Source: Solirubrobacteraceae bacterium (GTDB lineage: Bacteria; Actinomycetota; Thermoleophilia; Solirubrobacterales; Solirubrobacteraceae). From it: a stretch of DNA of 34,624 nt. Both the position numbers and the translations under genes were made by a program. Location of the stretch: the NCBI GenBank assembly GCA_025934395.1, contig JAICYC010000026.1, forward strand, positions 1-34,624, read 5' to 3'. Position 1 is the stretch's first letter; every line of letters starts with the position of its first letter. The notes under the pieces were generated by a model. The model did not search any database and was not told where the DNA came from. It was given only the letters and a program-made list of their open reading frames with translations. This document shows positions 7,038-15,060 of this stretch, piece after piece.

Positions 7038-7258
7038 GTGGGCTCCAGGGGTCGGGGGTCTTGTGTGAACACCCGGGAGTCCCGCTCGCGCCGCGGGCGT
7101 TACACCTCCGGCTCGGTGGTCGGTGCGCGGTGGCGCATGGCAGCCGCCGGCGGCGGGGCGTCGCGCGGGCGTGACGCGAGGCCGCCAGCCCGTGTGACAC
7201 GCTTCCGCTCTGCACGCTCGCGGCCGCGACGGCTCGCGCGGGCCGCGCTGCACCGCAC
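7038..7258. promoter_or_regulatory. divergent promoter region with two GTGTGA palindromes
   Basis: 221-base gap between the divergent propeller and arylsulfotransferase genes. It holds two related short palindromes, GTGTGAACAC at 7063-7072 and CGTGTGACACG at 7191-7201, one near each start, which could be sites for one regulator. No convincing -35/-10 pair was found. The rest is GC-rich sequence with no gene I can support. Confidence 0.35.
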
Positions 7259-9148
7259 ATGCGTCGATTCGGGCTCATCATCATCGCCGCCGCGCTCGTC
7301 TGGGGCGTGCTGGCCCTGGCGACCGGCGCCGCCGACCTGCACATCGGCGGCGGCTCCGATGGCGCCACCCCCGTCGGGAGCGCCGCGCCCGACTGCCTGC
7401 CCGGCTCGATCCAGCACAGCGCCGCACTGCCGGGCACCCGCGTGGACGTCTCGCCCGCGCCGGGCACCGTCACCGCCAACCCCGCCACGCAGATCAGCTT
7501 CCTCGGGGCCCCGGCGTCGCAGATCCGCTCGGTGACGGTCGTCGGCAGCGACAGCGGGACGCACCCCGGCAGGCTGCGCGCGTACTCGCAGGGCGACGGC
7601 GCGAGCTTCGAGCCCTCGGCGGCATTCACCAGCGGGGAGGACGTGCAGGTCCGCGCGACCGTCGGAGCCGGCGCGGGCAGGCCCGTGTCGTTCTCCTTCC
7701 GCGTGGACGACCCCTACCCGACGAACCACACCGCCGGCTTCGGCAACCCGCGCGCGGCGCCCGCCGACTATCAGAGCTTCTACACCCTGCCGGGCGCGCA
7801 GCCGCCGATCCTCGATGTGACGGTGCCTGACCGCGATCCCGGCGCGGGCGACATCTTCACGACCAACGGCCCCGGTGCCGGGCAGTACGGGCCGCTGATC
7901 TACACGCCCGCGGGCCGGCTGGTCTGGTTCCAGCGGCTGCAGGGCGGGGAAGCGGCGGAGGATCTGAACGTGCAGAGCTACGAAGGCCGTCCGGCGCTCA
8001 CGTGGTGGCGCGGGAAGGTGCTGGACCTGGGCTTCGGCCAGGGCGAAGACGTGATCATGAACTCGCGCTATCAGACGATCGCGCGGATCGCCGGCGGCAA
8101 CGGCCTGAAGGCCGACCTGCACGAGCTCCAGCTCGAGCCGCACGACGTGGCGTACATCACCGCGTACAACCCGATCCGCTGCAACCTGCGGTCGATCGGG
8201 GGCAGGCGCCGGGCGGCGATCGTGGACACCGCGATCGAGGAGATCGACCTCCGCACGGGCCTGGTCCGCTGGGAGTGGCACAGCCTCGACCACGTCGCCG
8301 CGTCGGCGTCCGAAGTGGAAGTCCCCTCCAACGGGGCGCCGTGGGACTGGTTCCACCTCAACTCGATCGATCGCGAGCCCAACGGGGATCTGTTCATCTC
8401 CGCGCGCAGCACCTGGGCGGGCTACCAGCTGCAGGCAGGGACCGGGGTGATCCTGTGGACCCTCGGCGGCACCAAGAGCTCGTTCAAGCTCGGCAGCGGC
8501 GCCGCGCTGGCGTGGCAGCACGACGGGCGCGTGCAGCCCGGCGGCGAGGTCACGTTCTTCGACGACGGCTCCAACCCGCCGATCCACAGCGAGTCACGGG
8601 CGGTGCGCATCCGGCTCGACCTCGCCGATCACACCGCCGAGCTGGTGTCCTCCTACACCCACCGGAACCCGCCGCTGCTTGCGGCGAGCCAGGGCAACAT
8701 GCAGACGCTGCCGGACGGCAACACGCTCGTGGGCTACGGCGGGGTGCCCGCGATCAGCGAGTACGGCAGCGACGGCGGCCTGCTGTTCGACGCGCACGAG
8801 CCCTACGACATGATCTTCTACCGTGCCTACCGCCGGCCGTGGAGCGCGACGCCCGCGACGTCTCCGGCGGTGCTCGCGAGCCTCAACAACACCGGCGAAG
8901 AGACGATCGTGCACGCGAGCTGGAACGGCGCCACGGGGGTGACGAGCTGGCGCGTGCTCGCCGGCGGCAAGGGCGGAGCGCTCGCGCCCCAGGCGACGTT
9001 CCGCGCGGACGGGTTCGAGAGCTCGATCACGCTGCCGAAGAGGTTCGCGGCGGTGCAGGTGCAGGCGCTCGACGGTGCGGGCAGCGTGCTCGGCAGCTCC
9101 GCAACCGCGCGCGTCGAGAGCTACGCCGCGGCGCTCGCGGCGCGGTGA
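7259..9148 (+). CDS. arylsulfotransferase (ASST) family protein, membrane-anchored or secreted
   Basis: 629-residue extracytoplasmic protein of the Arylsulfotran_2/ASST type, enzymes that move a sulfate group between phenolic donors and acceptors without PAPS. Seen: a single N-terminal hydrophobic segment (LIIIAAALVWGVLALATGA, residues 6-24) acting as signal or anchor, an approximately 150-residue Ig-like N-terminal region, then the propeller. Candidate catalytic residues: His288 (DLHELQLEPHD), His366 (WDWFHLNSID) with Arg383 (SARSTWAGY) and His421 (AWQHDGRV), with LWTLGGTKSSFKL between. These match the order His, His-Arg, His of Escherichia coli ASST, where the middle His and the Arg are 18 residues apart (17 here). 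The 78 and 55 spacings nearly equal those of the fusion protein downstream. Substrate unknown. ATG start without ribosome site. Confidence 0.87.
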   Translation: MRRFGLIIIAAALVWGVLALATGAADLHIGGGSDGATPVGSAAPDCLPGSIQHSAALPGTRVDVSPAPGTVTANPATQISFLGAPASQIRSVTVVGSDSGTHPGRLRAYSQGDGASFEPSAAFTSGEDVQVRATVGAGAGRPVSFSFRVDDPYPTNHTAGFGNPRAAPADYQSFYTLPGAQPPILDVTVPDRDPGAGDIFTTNGPGAGQYGPLIYTPAGRLVWFQRLQGGEAAEDLNVQSYEGRPALTWWRGKVLDLGFGQGEDVIMNSRYQTIARIAGGNGLKADLHELQLEPHDVAYITAYNPIRCNLRSIGGRRRAAIVDTAIEEIDLRTGLVRWEWHSLDHVAASASEVEVPSNGAPWDWFHLNSIDREPNGDLFISARSTWAGYQLQAGTGVILWTLGGTKSSFKLGSGAALAWQHDGRVQPGGEVTFFDDGSNPPIHSESRAVRIRLDLADHTAELVSSYTHRNPPLLAASQGNMQTLPDGNTLVGYGGVPAISEYGSDGGLLFDAHEPYDMIFYRAYRRPWSATPATSPAVLASLNNTGEETIVHASWNGATGVTSWRVLAGGKGGALAPQATFRADGFESSITLPKRFAAVQVQALDGAGSVLGSSATARVESYAAALAAR

Positions 9149-9417
9149 TCCGCGATCAATAGGCCGGTTTGGAGGAGTGCTTGTGGACCGTCGGCGCGGT
9201 GCTGCTCGTGGACTGCTTCGGCGACGATTTTCCGCCGCACCCGGCGATCGCGAACGTGGCGGCGACCGCTGCGGAGAGCGTTAGCATGGCGGTCAGTGGC
9301 GTTCTCTTCATCGGCCGGGCTCCAATCGTCTGCGCAGGGCTCGGCCGCCCACCCTACCAGGCGTGTGTGTGAGCAAATCCGGTCGCGCAGCATGCTCCTG
9401 ACCCTCCGCTCGGCTCG
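9149..9417 (+). promoter_or_regulatory. 269-base gap upstream of MFS-ASST fusion
   Basis: A small hairpin CGCGG-TGAT-CCGCG (9141-9154) spans the stop codon of the upstream gene. A GGAGGAG at 9171-9177 precedes a GTG at 9183 that opens a 33-codon Arg-rich frame; I do not consider it a gene. A GTGTGTGTGAGCA stretch near 9364-9376 echoes the GTGTGA motif in the 7038-7258 gap. No clear promoter elements and no ribosome site before the ATG at 9418. Confidence 0.3.
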
Positions 9418-12381
9418 ATGAGCGTGGAGACAGCAGCGCCCGCGGCGGCTGTCGAGCCGCCGGTGCAGGAGCGTTCCGGGGAGGGGATGGGCTGGCTTCT
9501 CGCGGTCTGCTGCGTGGCTCAGTTCATGGTCATCCTCGACCTCAGCATCGTCAACGTAGCGCTGCCGGACATCCAATCCGCGCTGGGCTTCACCGCCCCG
9601 CAGCTGCAGTGGGTCGTCGACGCGTACGCGATCTCGTTCGCGGGCTTCCTGATGCTGGGCGGGCGAGCGGCCGACCACTTCGGACAGCGGCGCACGTTCG
9701 TGATCGCGCTGCTGATGTTCGGCCTGATGTCGCTCGTGGGCGGCCTCGCGCCCGAACAGCTCACGCTGATCGGCGCACGCGCGATCCAGGGGATCGCGGG
9801 CGCCCTGATGGCGGCGTGCTCGCTGGCGATCATCACCGCCTCGTTCCCGCCCGGCCCCAAGCTGCATCGCGCGATCGGCACGTGGGCGGCGATGAACGGG
9901 CTCGGCGGTGCCGCGGGCGTGCTGCTCGGCGGTGTGATCACCCAGCTCCTCAGCTGGCGCTGGGTCCTGCTGATCAACCCGCCGATCGCGATCGGCGCGG
10001 CGCTCGTGGCCTACCGCGTCGTCACCGAGCGCGTGCGCGCGCGTCCGGACGCGACCTTCGACCTGGCAGGCGCGCTGACGCTGACGCTCGGGCAGGTGGT
10101 GCTCGTGTTCGGCGTGGTCGAAGCGGGCCTGAAGGGGTGGAGCACCGTCGACGCGCTCGGGCCGATCATCGGAGGAGTCGTGCTGCTCCTCGCCTTCGGG
10201 GTGATCGAGTCCCGGTTCGCCCGCGAACCGCTGATCCCGTTCAAGGCGCTCAGCCTGCCGCTGCAGATCGCCAACACGATCGTGCTGCTGTTCAGCGCGA
10301 CGATCTTCCCGATGTGGATCCTGAGCTCGCTCTACCTGCAGCAGGTGCTCGGGCTCTCGCCGCTGGACACGGGCCTGATCTTCCTGCCGATGACCGTCGT
10401 GATCGCGATCGTGGCCTCGCGCGCGGGCAAGCTCGTGAGCGTGTTCGGCGTCAAGGCGGTGCTGGGCAGCGGTCTGGTGATGCTGACCGCGGGGATGGTG
10501 CTGCTCGCGCGGATCGGACCGAGCGGCAGCGGCATCGTGTACATCCTGATCCCCGGCCTGCTCACGGCTGCGGGCATCGCGATGTCGATCGTCCCGTCGA
10601 CGATCGCCGCCACGCAGGGAGCCAAGGACGGGCAGGCGGGCCTCGCCTCGGGCCTCGTCAACACATCGCGCCAGGTCGGCGGCGGGCTCGGGCTTGCGGT
10701 GCTGATCACGCTCGCCACCCAGCACACCACGCACCTGATCGGCGCCGGCCAGCAGGTCCCCGACGCGCTCACGCACGGCTTCAGGCTCGCGTTCTGGATC
10801 GGCGCGGGGCTCGCCGCCGCCGCGACGCTGTTGACGTTCGTCGCGCTGCCGCGGCCGGCGGAGGCGCCGAGCATCCCGGTGCGGCGGCTCGGCGTCGGGA
10901 TCCTCGCAGTGCTGGGCGTGTTCGCGGCGCTCACCGCCGCGTTCGCGGGGTCAACGGCGCCGCCGATCGGGCACTACACGCTCGACGGCGCCTACAGCTT
11001 CGTCGCGACACCGTCGCTGCACCCGCCCAAGGTGCGCGTCATCAAGCGAGCCAGCGGCAGCCGCCTCGCGCCGGGCTACATCTTCACGACGAACTTCCTC
11101 AACCTCAACGAACCGCCGATCCAGGGGCAGAGCGGGCCGCTGATCCTCGATCGCGACCTGCAGCCTGTGTGGTTCCAGCCGGTGCCGGAAGACGTCGTCG
11201 CTGCGAACCTCTCGCTCCAGCGCTACGAGGGCAAACCCGTGCTCGCGTGGTGGCAGGGCTTCGTCACGAACACCGGCTCCACCGAGAGCGGCGAATACGT
11301 GATCGTCGACCAGCACTACCGCACGGTGGCCCGCCTGAAGGCGACGGGCGGTTGGGTGCTCACGCTGCACGAGATCGTGATCGACGGCGACAAGGCGTGG
11401 GTCACGGCCAACAAGAACGTGCCGATGGATCTCTCCAGGTACGGCGGCGCCTACAACGGCGCGCTCGTGGACGTGGCCGTGCAGGAGTACGACCTGAGGA
11501 CGGGCAGGCTGCTGAGCAACTGGGACGCGCTCAAGCACATCCCGCTCGGCCAGTCCGAAGCGACGCTGCCGACGAACGGCTTCCCCTGGGACGCCTACCA
11601 CGTCAACTCGATCGACCTCGTCGGAAAGGACAGGTTCCTCGTGTCGATGCGCAACACGTGGGCCGCCTACCTCGTCGACCGCCGTACGGGCGCGATCGAG
11701 TGGACGCTCGGCGGCAAACACTCGAGCTTCAGGTTCGCGCGGGGCGCGTCGTTCCAGTGGCAGCACGACGTGACGATCGCGGGTTCGCGCGTGGACCTCT
11801 TCGACGACCACTGCTGCAGGCAGAAGAGCGGCGGCACCTCCGTGCACGCCACCGGTCCCTCGCGCGGAGTCGTGCTGCAGCTCGACGAACGCGCACGCAC
11901 GGCAACCCTCGTCGGCCAGTACGGCGACAGGGACGGCTTCGAATCGGAATACATGGGTGACGCCGACAGCCAAGCCGACGGCAACGTGTTCGTCGGCTGG
12001 GGCTCGGTGCCGTACTTCTCGGAGTACGACAAAGGCGGCCACCTGATCTTCGAAGGCGAGCTCCCGGGGCCCGATCTGAGCTATCGCGCCACCCTGCGGC
12101 AGTGGACCGGTCAGCCGCTCACGCCCCCTGCGGCCGCCGCTCGCCGCTCGGGATCGGGCGTGACGGTCTACTCGAGCTGGAACGGTGCCACGCGCCTTGC
12201 GTCGTGGCGCCTGCTCGCAGGCACGAGCGCGGGCTCCGGGATGAAGCCGATCGCCACCCATCCGCGGTCGGGGTTCGAGACCGCGATCTCCGCCCCGGCG
12301 GGCTATGCCAGGTTCGAGGTGCAGGCGCTCGACGCCGCCGGGCGCGTGATCGGGACCTCTCGGCCGTTCGCCGCGGGCTGA
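9418..12381 (+). CDS. MFS (DHA2) exporter fused to C-terminal arylsulfotransferase domain
   Basis: 987-residue fusion in one uninterrupted frame. Residues 22-485 are a 14-helix drug:H+ antiporter of the DHA2 type: motif D1 VILDLSIVNVALP, motif A LGGRAADHFGQRR, motif C GLGGAAGVLLGGV. Residues 488-511 (VRRLGVGILAVLGVFAAL onwards) form a fifteenth helix preceded by Arg-Arg, so by the positive-inside rule the following domain lies outside. Residues 515-985 are a complete ASST-type propeller with His651 (TLHEIVIDGD), His728 (DAYHVNSID) plus Arg745 (VSMRNTWAAY), and His783 (QWQHDVTI), the same spacing as in the free paralogue upstream. Inferred role: export of a phenolic or other acceptor coupled to sulfation at the outer face. 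Both halves look intact. Followed by a terminator-like hairpin. Alternative: the ASST-like domain only binds or senses ligand. Confidence 0.93.
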   Translation: MSVETAAPAAAVEPPVQERSGEGMGWLLAVCCVAQFMVILDLSIVNVALPDIQSALGFTAPQLQWVVDAYAISFAGFLMLGGRAADHFGQRRTFVIALLMFGLMSLVGGLAPEQLTLIGARAIQGIAGALMAACSLAIITASFPPGPKLHRAIGTWAAMNGLGGAAGVLLGGVITQLLSWRWVLLINPPIAIGAALVAYRVVTERVRARPDATFDLAGALTLTLGQVVLVFGVVEAGLKGWSTVDALGPIIGGVVLLLAFGVIESRFAREPLIPFKALSLPLQIANTIVLLFSATIFPMWILSSLYLQQVLGLSPLDTGLIFLPMTVVIAIVASRAGKLVSVFGVKAVLGSGLVMLTAGMVLLARIGPSGSGIVYILIPGLLTAAGIAMSIVPSTIAATQGAKDGQAGLASGLVNTSRQVGGGLGLAVLITLATQHTTHLIGAGQQVPDALTHGFRLAFWIGAGLAAAATLLTFVALPRPAEAPSIPVRRLGVGILAVLGVFAALTAAFAGSTAPPIGHYTLDGAYSFVATPSLHPPKVRVIKRASGSRLAPGYIFTTNFLNLNEPPIQGQSGPLILDRDLQPVWFQPVPEDVVAANLSLQRYEGKPVLAWWQGFVTNTGSTESGEYVIVDQHYRTVARLKATGGWVLTLHEIVIDGDKAWVTANKNVPMDLSRYGGAYNGALVDVAVQEYDLRTGRLLSNWDALKHIPLGQSEATLPTNGFPWDAYHVNSIDLVGKDRFLVSMRNTWAAYLVDRRTGAIEWTLGGKHSSFRFARGASFQWQHDVTIAGSRVDLFDDHCCRQKSGGTSVHATGPSRGVVLQLDERARTATLVGQYGDRDGFESEYMGDADSQADGNVFVGWGSVPYFSEYDKGGHLIFEGELPGPDLSYRATLRQWTGQPLTPPAAAARRSGSGVTVYSSWNGATRLASWRLLAGTSAGSGMKPIATHPRSGFETAISAPAGYARFEVQALDAAGRVIGTSRPFAAG

Positions 12382-12400
12382 GCGCGAGCGCCGCGGGCGT

Positions 12401-12431
12401 CGCCGGCCCCGCGATCGTGGGGTGGCCGGCG
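12401..12431. terminator. bidirectional hairpin between fusion gene and tetR-type gene
   Basis: Arms CGCCGGCC (12401-12408) and GGCCGGCG (12424-12431) pair perfectly, and the loop can extend the stem by C-C/G-G pairs with one bulge. It sits in the 60-base gap between two convergent stop codons, where a shared terminator is expected. No T-run. Confidence 0.6.
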
Positions 12432-12441
12432 GGGCCGAGGC

Positions 12442-13041
12442 TCAGGCCGCGAACGCGGGCCAGAGCGTGTCGAGCACCCGCTCGCTCCAGCCTTTCTTGG
12501 GCGCTCCATCCGCCATGTACTGGTAGAGGAAGCTGCCCATCAGAGCTTGCGCGGCCAGGGCGCTGTCGAGGTCCATGCGCACCTCTCCGCGATCCTTGCC
12601 GCGGTCGAGCGCGCCCGCGATCTCGTTGCGGCGCGGCAGGATCATCCTCTCGCGGAACTCGCGCACCAGCTCGGGGTGCTTGGTCTCCTCCACGATCAGC
12701 GTCCCCGCGAGCCGCACCGTGAATCGGCGGCGCGCGAACTCGAGGTGCGCGAGCAGGTCTCCGCGTGCGCTGCCCGTGTCGATCGGCGGCACCCGCGCGG
12801 TCTTGTCGGCGATCACCGCCGCGACGAGCTCCGACTTGTCGCGGTACCGGCGGTAGATCGCGGGCTTGCCCACACGAGCCGTCTCCGCCACGCTCGCGAT
12901 CGACATGCGCGAGTAGCCGTCACGCAGCAGCAGTTGCCAGGCGGCTCCGAGAATCGCCGAGTCGACGGTCTCGTCGAGCGGTCGTCCCGCAGCGCGCCCC
13001 GAAGGCTCCTGGTCCTCGAATGCGCGGTCGCGCCGTGGCAT
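12442..13041 (-). CDS. TetR/AcrR family transcriptional regulator
   Basis: 199-residue one-component regulator. Seen: N-terminal helix-turn-helix at about residues 20-65 (TVDSAILGAAWQLLLRDGYS, IASVAETARVGKPAIYRRYR, DKSELVAAVI) and a ligand-binding C-terminal domain (TetR_C_11-like; ERMILPRRNEIAGALDRGKD). The start is uncertain: ATG at 13041 gives normal length, while ATG at 13125 or 13146 would add low-complexity N-terminal residues, and 13146 overlaps the palindrome. It is divergent from the ABC/MmpL operon and most likely represses it and itself, releasing when it binds the exported compound. The candidate operator GATACGTATC lies between them. Confidence 0.9.
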   Translation of the reverse strand: MPRRDRAFEDQEPSGRAAGRPLDETVDSAILGAAWQLLLRDGYSRMSIASVAETARVGKPAIYRRYRDKSELVAAVIADKTARVPPIDTGSARGDLLAHLEFARRRFTVRLAGTLIVEETKHPELVREFRERMILPRRNEIAGALDRGKDRGEVRMDLDSALAAQALMGSFLYQYMADGAPKKGWSERVLDTLWPAFAA

Positions 13042-13134
13042 CGGCGCAAGTCTCGCAAACACCGCGGCCTCCGCGCCCGCGTGACGGGGGGCCCCCGGCT
13101 CCGGCCGGCCGGAGGAAGATTCCATTTCAGGATC

Positions 13135-13144
13135 GATACGTATC
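13135..13144. promoter_or_regulatory. candidate TetR operator GATACGTATC
   Basis: Perfect 10-base palindrome in the gap between the tetR-type gene and the ABC operon. It lies just upstream of the -10-like TACGCT (13147-13152) or TATGGT (13153-13158) facing the ABC operon, so bound repressor would block RNA polymerase. The AT content stands out from the surrounding GC-rich sequence. Symmetry does not extend beyond 10 bases, short for TetR. Confidence 0.45.
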
Positions 13145-13196
13145 ATTACGCTATGGTAACGTCACGGAATCCGATTCGCATCCGAAGGGAGCACCG

Positions 13197-13217
13197 ATGG
13201 CAGAGGCAGTCCGATGA
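13197..13217 (+). CDS. six-codon leader ORF (MAEAVR) overlapping ABC ATPase start
   Basis: ATG-GCA-GAG-GCA-GTC-CGA-TGA is preceded by the strong ribosome site GAAGGGA six bases upstream, whereas the ABC ATPase ATG at 13214 has no ribosome site of its own and overlaps the leader stop as ATGA. Ribosomes loading at the leader could reinitiate on the ATPase. A translated leader is inferred from this arrangement; no codons suggest classical attenuation. Confidence 0.4.
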   Translation: MAEAVR

Positions 13218-14176
13218 CCCACTCCCGCGACGGCGTACCAGCGGTGGAGGTCAACGGCCTCCGCAAGACCTACCCCGGTGGGGTGGAAGCCGTGAAGGGG
13301 ATCGACTTCGTGGTGGCGCCCGGCGAGGTGTTCGGGCTGCTCGGCCCCAACGGTGCAGGCAAGTCGACGACGATCGGGATGTTGACCACGACGGTGATCC
13401 CGAGCGGGGGATCCGCACGCCTGGCTGGCTTCGACGTGGCCGAGCAGCCGCTGCTCGCGCGAGGCGTCAGCAGCGTCGTGTTCCAGGACGCCGTGGTGGA
13501 CTCGTCGCTGACCGGGCGCGAGAACCTCGAGCTGCACGCCCGCCTCTGGGGCATCGCGGCCGCCGATGGGCGCGCCCGCATCGACGACGTGAGCGATGCC
13601 CTCGGCGTCTCCGAGCTGCTGGAGCGACCCGTCGGCAGCTTCAGCGGCGGCCAGCGGCGGCGTCTGGAGATCGCGCGCGCTCTCGTGTCGAGGCCGCGCG
13701 TGCTGTTCCTCGACGAGCCCACCGTCGGGCTTGATCCACGCATCCGCCACGAGCTGCTCGACGTGGTCGCGAACCTGCGCGGTCGCGAGCAGACGACGAT
13801 CGTGCTCACCACGCACTACCTCGACGAGGCGGAGCGGCTGTGCGATCGAGTGGCGATCATCCGCCTCGGTGAGATCGTCGCGATGGACTCGCCGCGCGCG
13901 CTGCTGGCAGGTCTCGGCAACGAGATCCTCGAGCTGCGCGTCTCGGGCGAGGCCGAGCACGCGATCGCGGAGCTGCGCGAGCGCGGCGTCGGCGGCGAGG
14001 ACGCGTTCGCGATCGGCGCACGTCTGACCATCCCCCTGCACGGGTGCGCGCCGTCGGAGGCGCTCAGCGTCCTCGAGGAGGCTCGGATCCGCGTGTCGGA
14101 GATCGCGACGCGAACGCCCACGCTCGACGACGTCTACCTGAACCGAACCGGCGAGCGCCTCGCGGCCGTCGCCTGA
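13214..14176 (+). CDS. ABC transporter ATP-binding protein (DrrA type)
   Basis: 320-residue ATPase of a drug/lipid exporter (daunorubicin-resistance DrrA subfamily). Seen: Walker A GPNGAGKS (44-51), Q-loop Gln91, signature FSGGQRRRLE (143-152), Walker B VLFLDE with Glu168, D-loop VGLDPR, H-loop His201 in LTTHYLDEAE, and a C-terminal extension of about 90 residues typical of DrrA ending TLDDVYLNRTG. Works with the permease encoded 23 bases downstream; two copies of each would form the exporter. Start overlaps the MAEAVR leader stop. Likely controlled by the divergent TetR protein. Confidence 0.95.
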   Translation: MTHSRDGVPAVEVNGLRKTYPGGVEAVKGIDFVVAPGEVFGLLGPNGAGKSTTIGMLTTTVIPSGGSARLAGFDVAEQPLLARGVSSVVFQDAVVDSSLTGRENLELHARLWGIAAADGRARIDDVSDALGVSELLERPVGSFSGGQRRRLEIARALVSRPRVLFLDEPTVGLDPRIRHELLDVVANLRGREQTTIVLTTHYLDEAERLCDRVAIIRLGEIVAMDSPRALLAGLGNEILELRVSGEAEHAIAELRERGVGGEDAFAIGARLTIPLHGCAPSEALSVLEEARIRVSEIATRTPTLDDVYLNRTGERLAAVA

Positions 14177-14199
14177 GAGCACTCGAGAAAGGAACCACG

Positions 14200-15060
14200 A
14201 TGGCCACGACCGCCACCGCAACCGCACCCCTCACGCTCGCGCCGCCGGAGACCCGCGTGCGACCTGCAAGCGCGCTGTTGACGCTCGCGCGCAGGCGCGC
14301 GATGCTCACCTCGCGGACCCCTCGCCAGATCGCCGTGCCGCTGCTCGGCCCCGCGCTGCTCGCCCTGATCCTCGCGCCTGCGCTCAAGAAGGCGACCGGC
14401 GGGCTGCACTCCCACATCGACTACACCTCGTTCGTCGGCGTGGGGGCGGTAGGTCTCGTGATCCCGTTGAGCTGTGTGTTCGCCGGTCTGAGCGTGCTCG
14501 TCGACAGACACTCGGGCGCGCAGCGCGAGCTGCTCGCGGCGCCGGTGGGGCGCGCGTATCTGGTGCTCGGCAACATGCTCGTCGCGATCGTCCTGTCCGC
14601 GCTGCAGGCGCTGGTCGTCGTGGGCCTCTCCGCGCTTCGTGGAGGGTCGTTCCACATCACCGGCGCGGGCGTGGCGTGGTTCCTTGCGGCCGCGCTGCTG
14701 TTCACGGTGTTCATGTACGGGCTGGCGGAGACCGTCGCGAGCCGTGTGCACAAGGAGGAGGACTACGTGGGCGCCACCCCCGTGCTCGCGATCCTGCCGT
14801 TCTTCTTCGCCGGGGCCCTGTTCCCGATCTCGGCGATGCCCGCCGCGCTGACGACGATCGCCAAGCTGCTGCCGCTCACGCATGCGCTCGCGCTGATGCG
14901 CTACGGCTTCGTCGATCCGTCAGGTCGCGGGCTGCACGACATCTGGGGGATGGGCAACGCCACGACCGAGGCGTGGCTCAGCCTCGGGGTGGTCGCGCTC
15001 TTCGCCGCGGCGCTCGTGACGATCTCGGTGCGCGTGTTCGCGCGGTCGGCCGTCGCATGA
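14200..15060 (+). CDS. ABC transporter permease (ABC-2/DrrB type)
   Basis: 286-residue membrane subunit with six predicted helices, of the ABC-2 type. Seen: cytoplasmic N-terminus to about residue 45, helix 1 QIAVPLLGPALLALILAPAL, helix 2 around VGAVGLVIPLSCVFAGLSVL, and the C-terminal pair ending ALFAAALVTISVRVFA. The segment GALFPISAMPAAL is the typical ABC-2 loop near the fifth helix. The ATG at 14200 has an AAAGGA ribosome site about seven bases upstream; the longer open frame upstream is antisense-like. Partner of the preceding ATPase. Its stop overlaps the MmpL start (ATGA), so the three transport genes are translationally coupled. Confidence 0.93.
   Translation: MATTATATAPLTLAPPETRVRPASALLTLARRRAMLTSRTPRQIAVPLLGPALLALILAPALKKATGGLHSHIDYTSFVGVGAVGLVIPLSCVFAGLSVLVDRHSGAQRELLAAPVGRAYLVLGNMLVAIVLSALQALVVVGLSALRGGSFHITGAGVAWFLAAALLFTVFMYGLAETVASRVHKEEDYVGATPVLAILPFFFAGALFPISAMPAALTTIAKLLPLTHALALMRYGFVDPSGRGLHDIWGMGNATTEAWLSLGVVALFAAALVTISVRVFARSAVA

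Noticed and set aside
9183-9284. 33-codon frame with GGAGGAG ribosome-like site in the gap before the fusion gene
   Set aside because: The product is almost entirely Arg/Gly/Ala and the frame is an extension of a shadow frame of the upstream gene; no second line of support.
9169-9372. 67-codon plus-strand frame in the same gap
   Set aside because: TTG start without ribosome site, no recognisable fold; hydrophobic stretch is not convincing as a membrane protein.
9121-10776. Long minus-strand frame (551 codons) antisense to the MFS-ASST fusion
   Set aside because: Arg/His/Asp-rich low-complexity translation with no motif; typical shadow frame opposite a GC-rich gene with clear homology.
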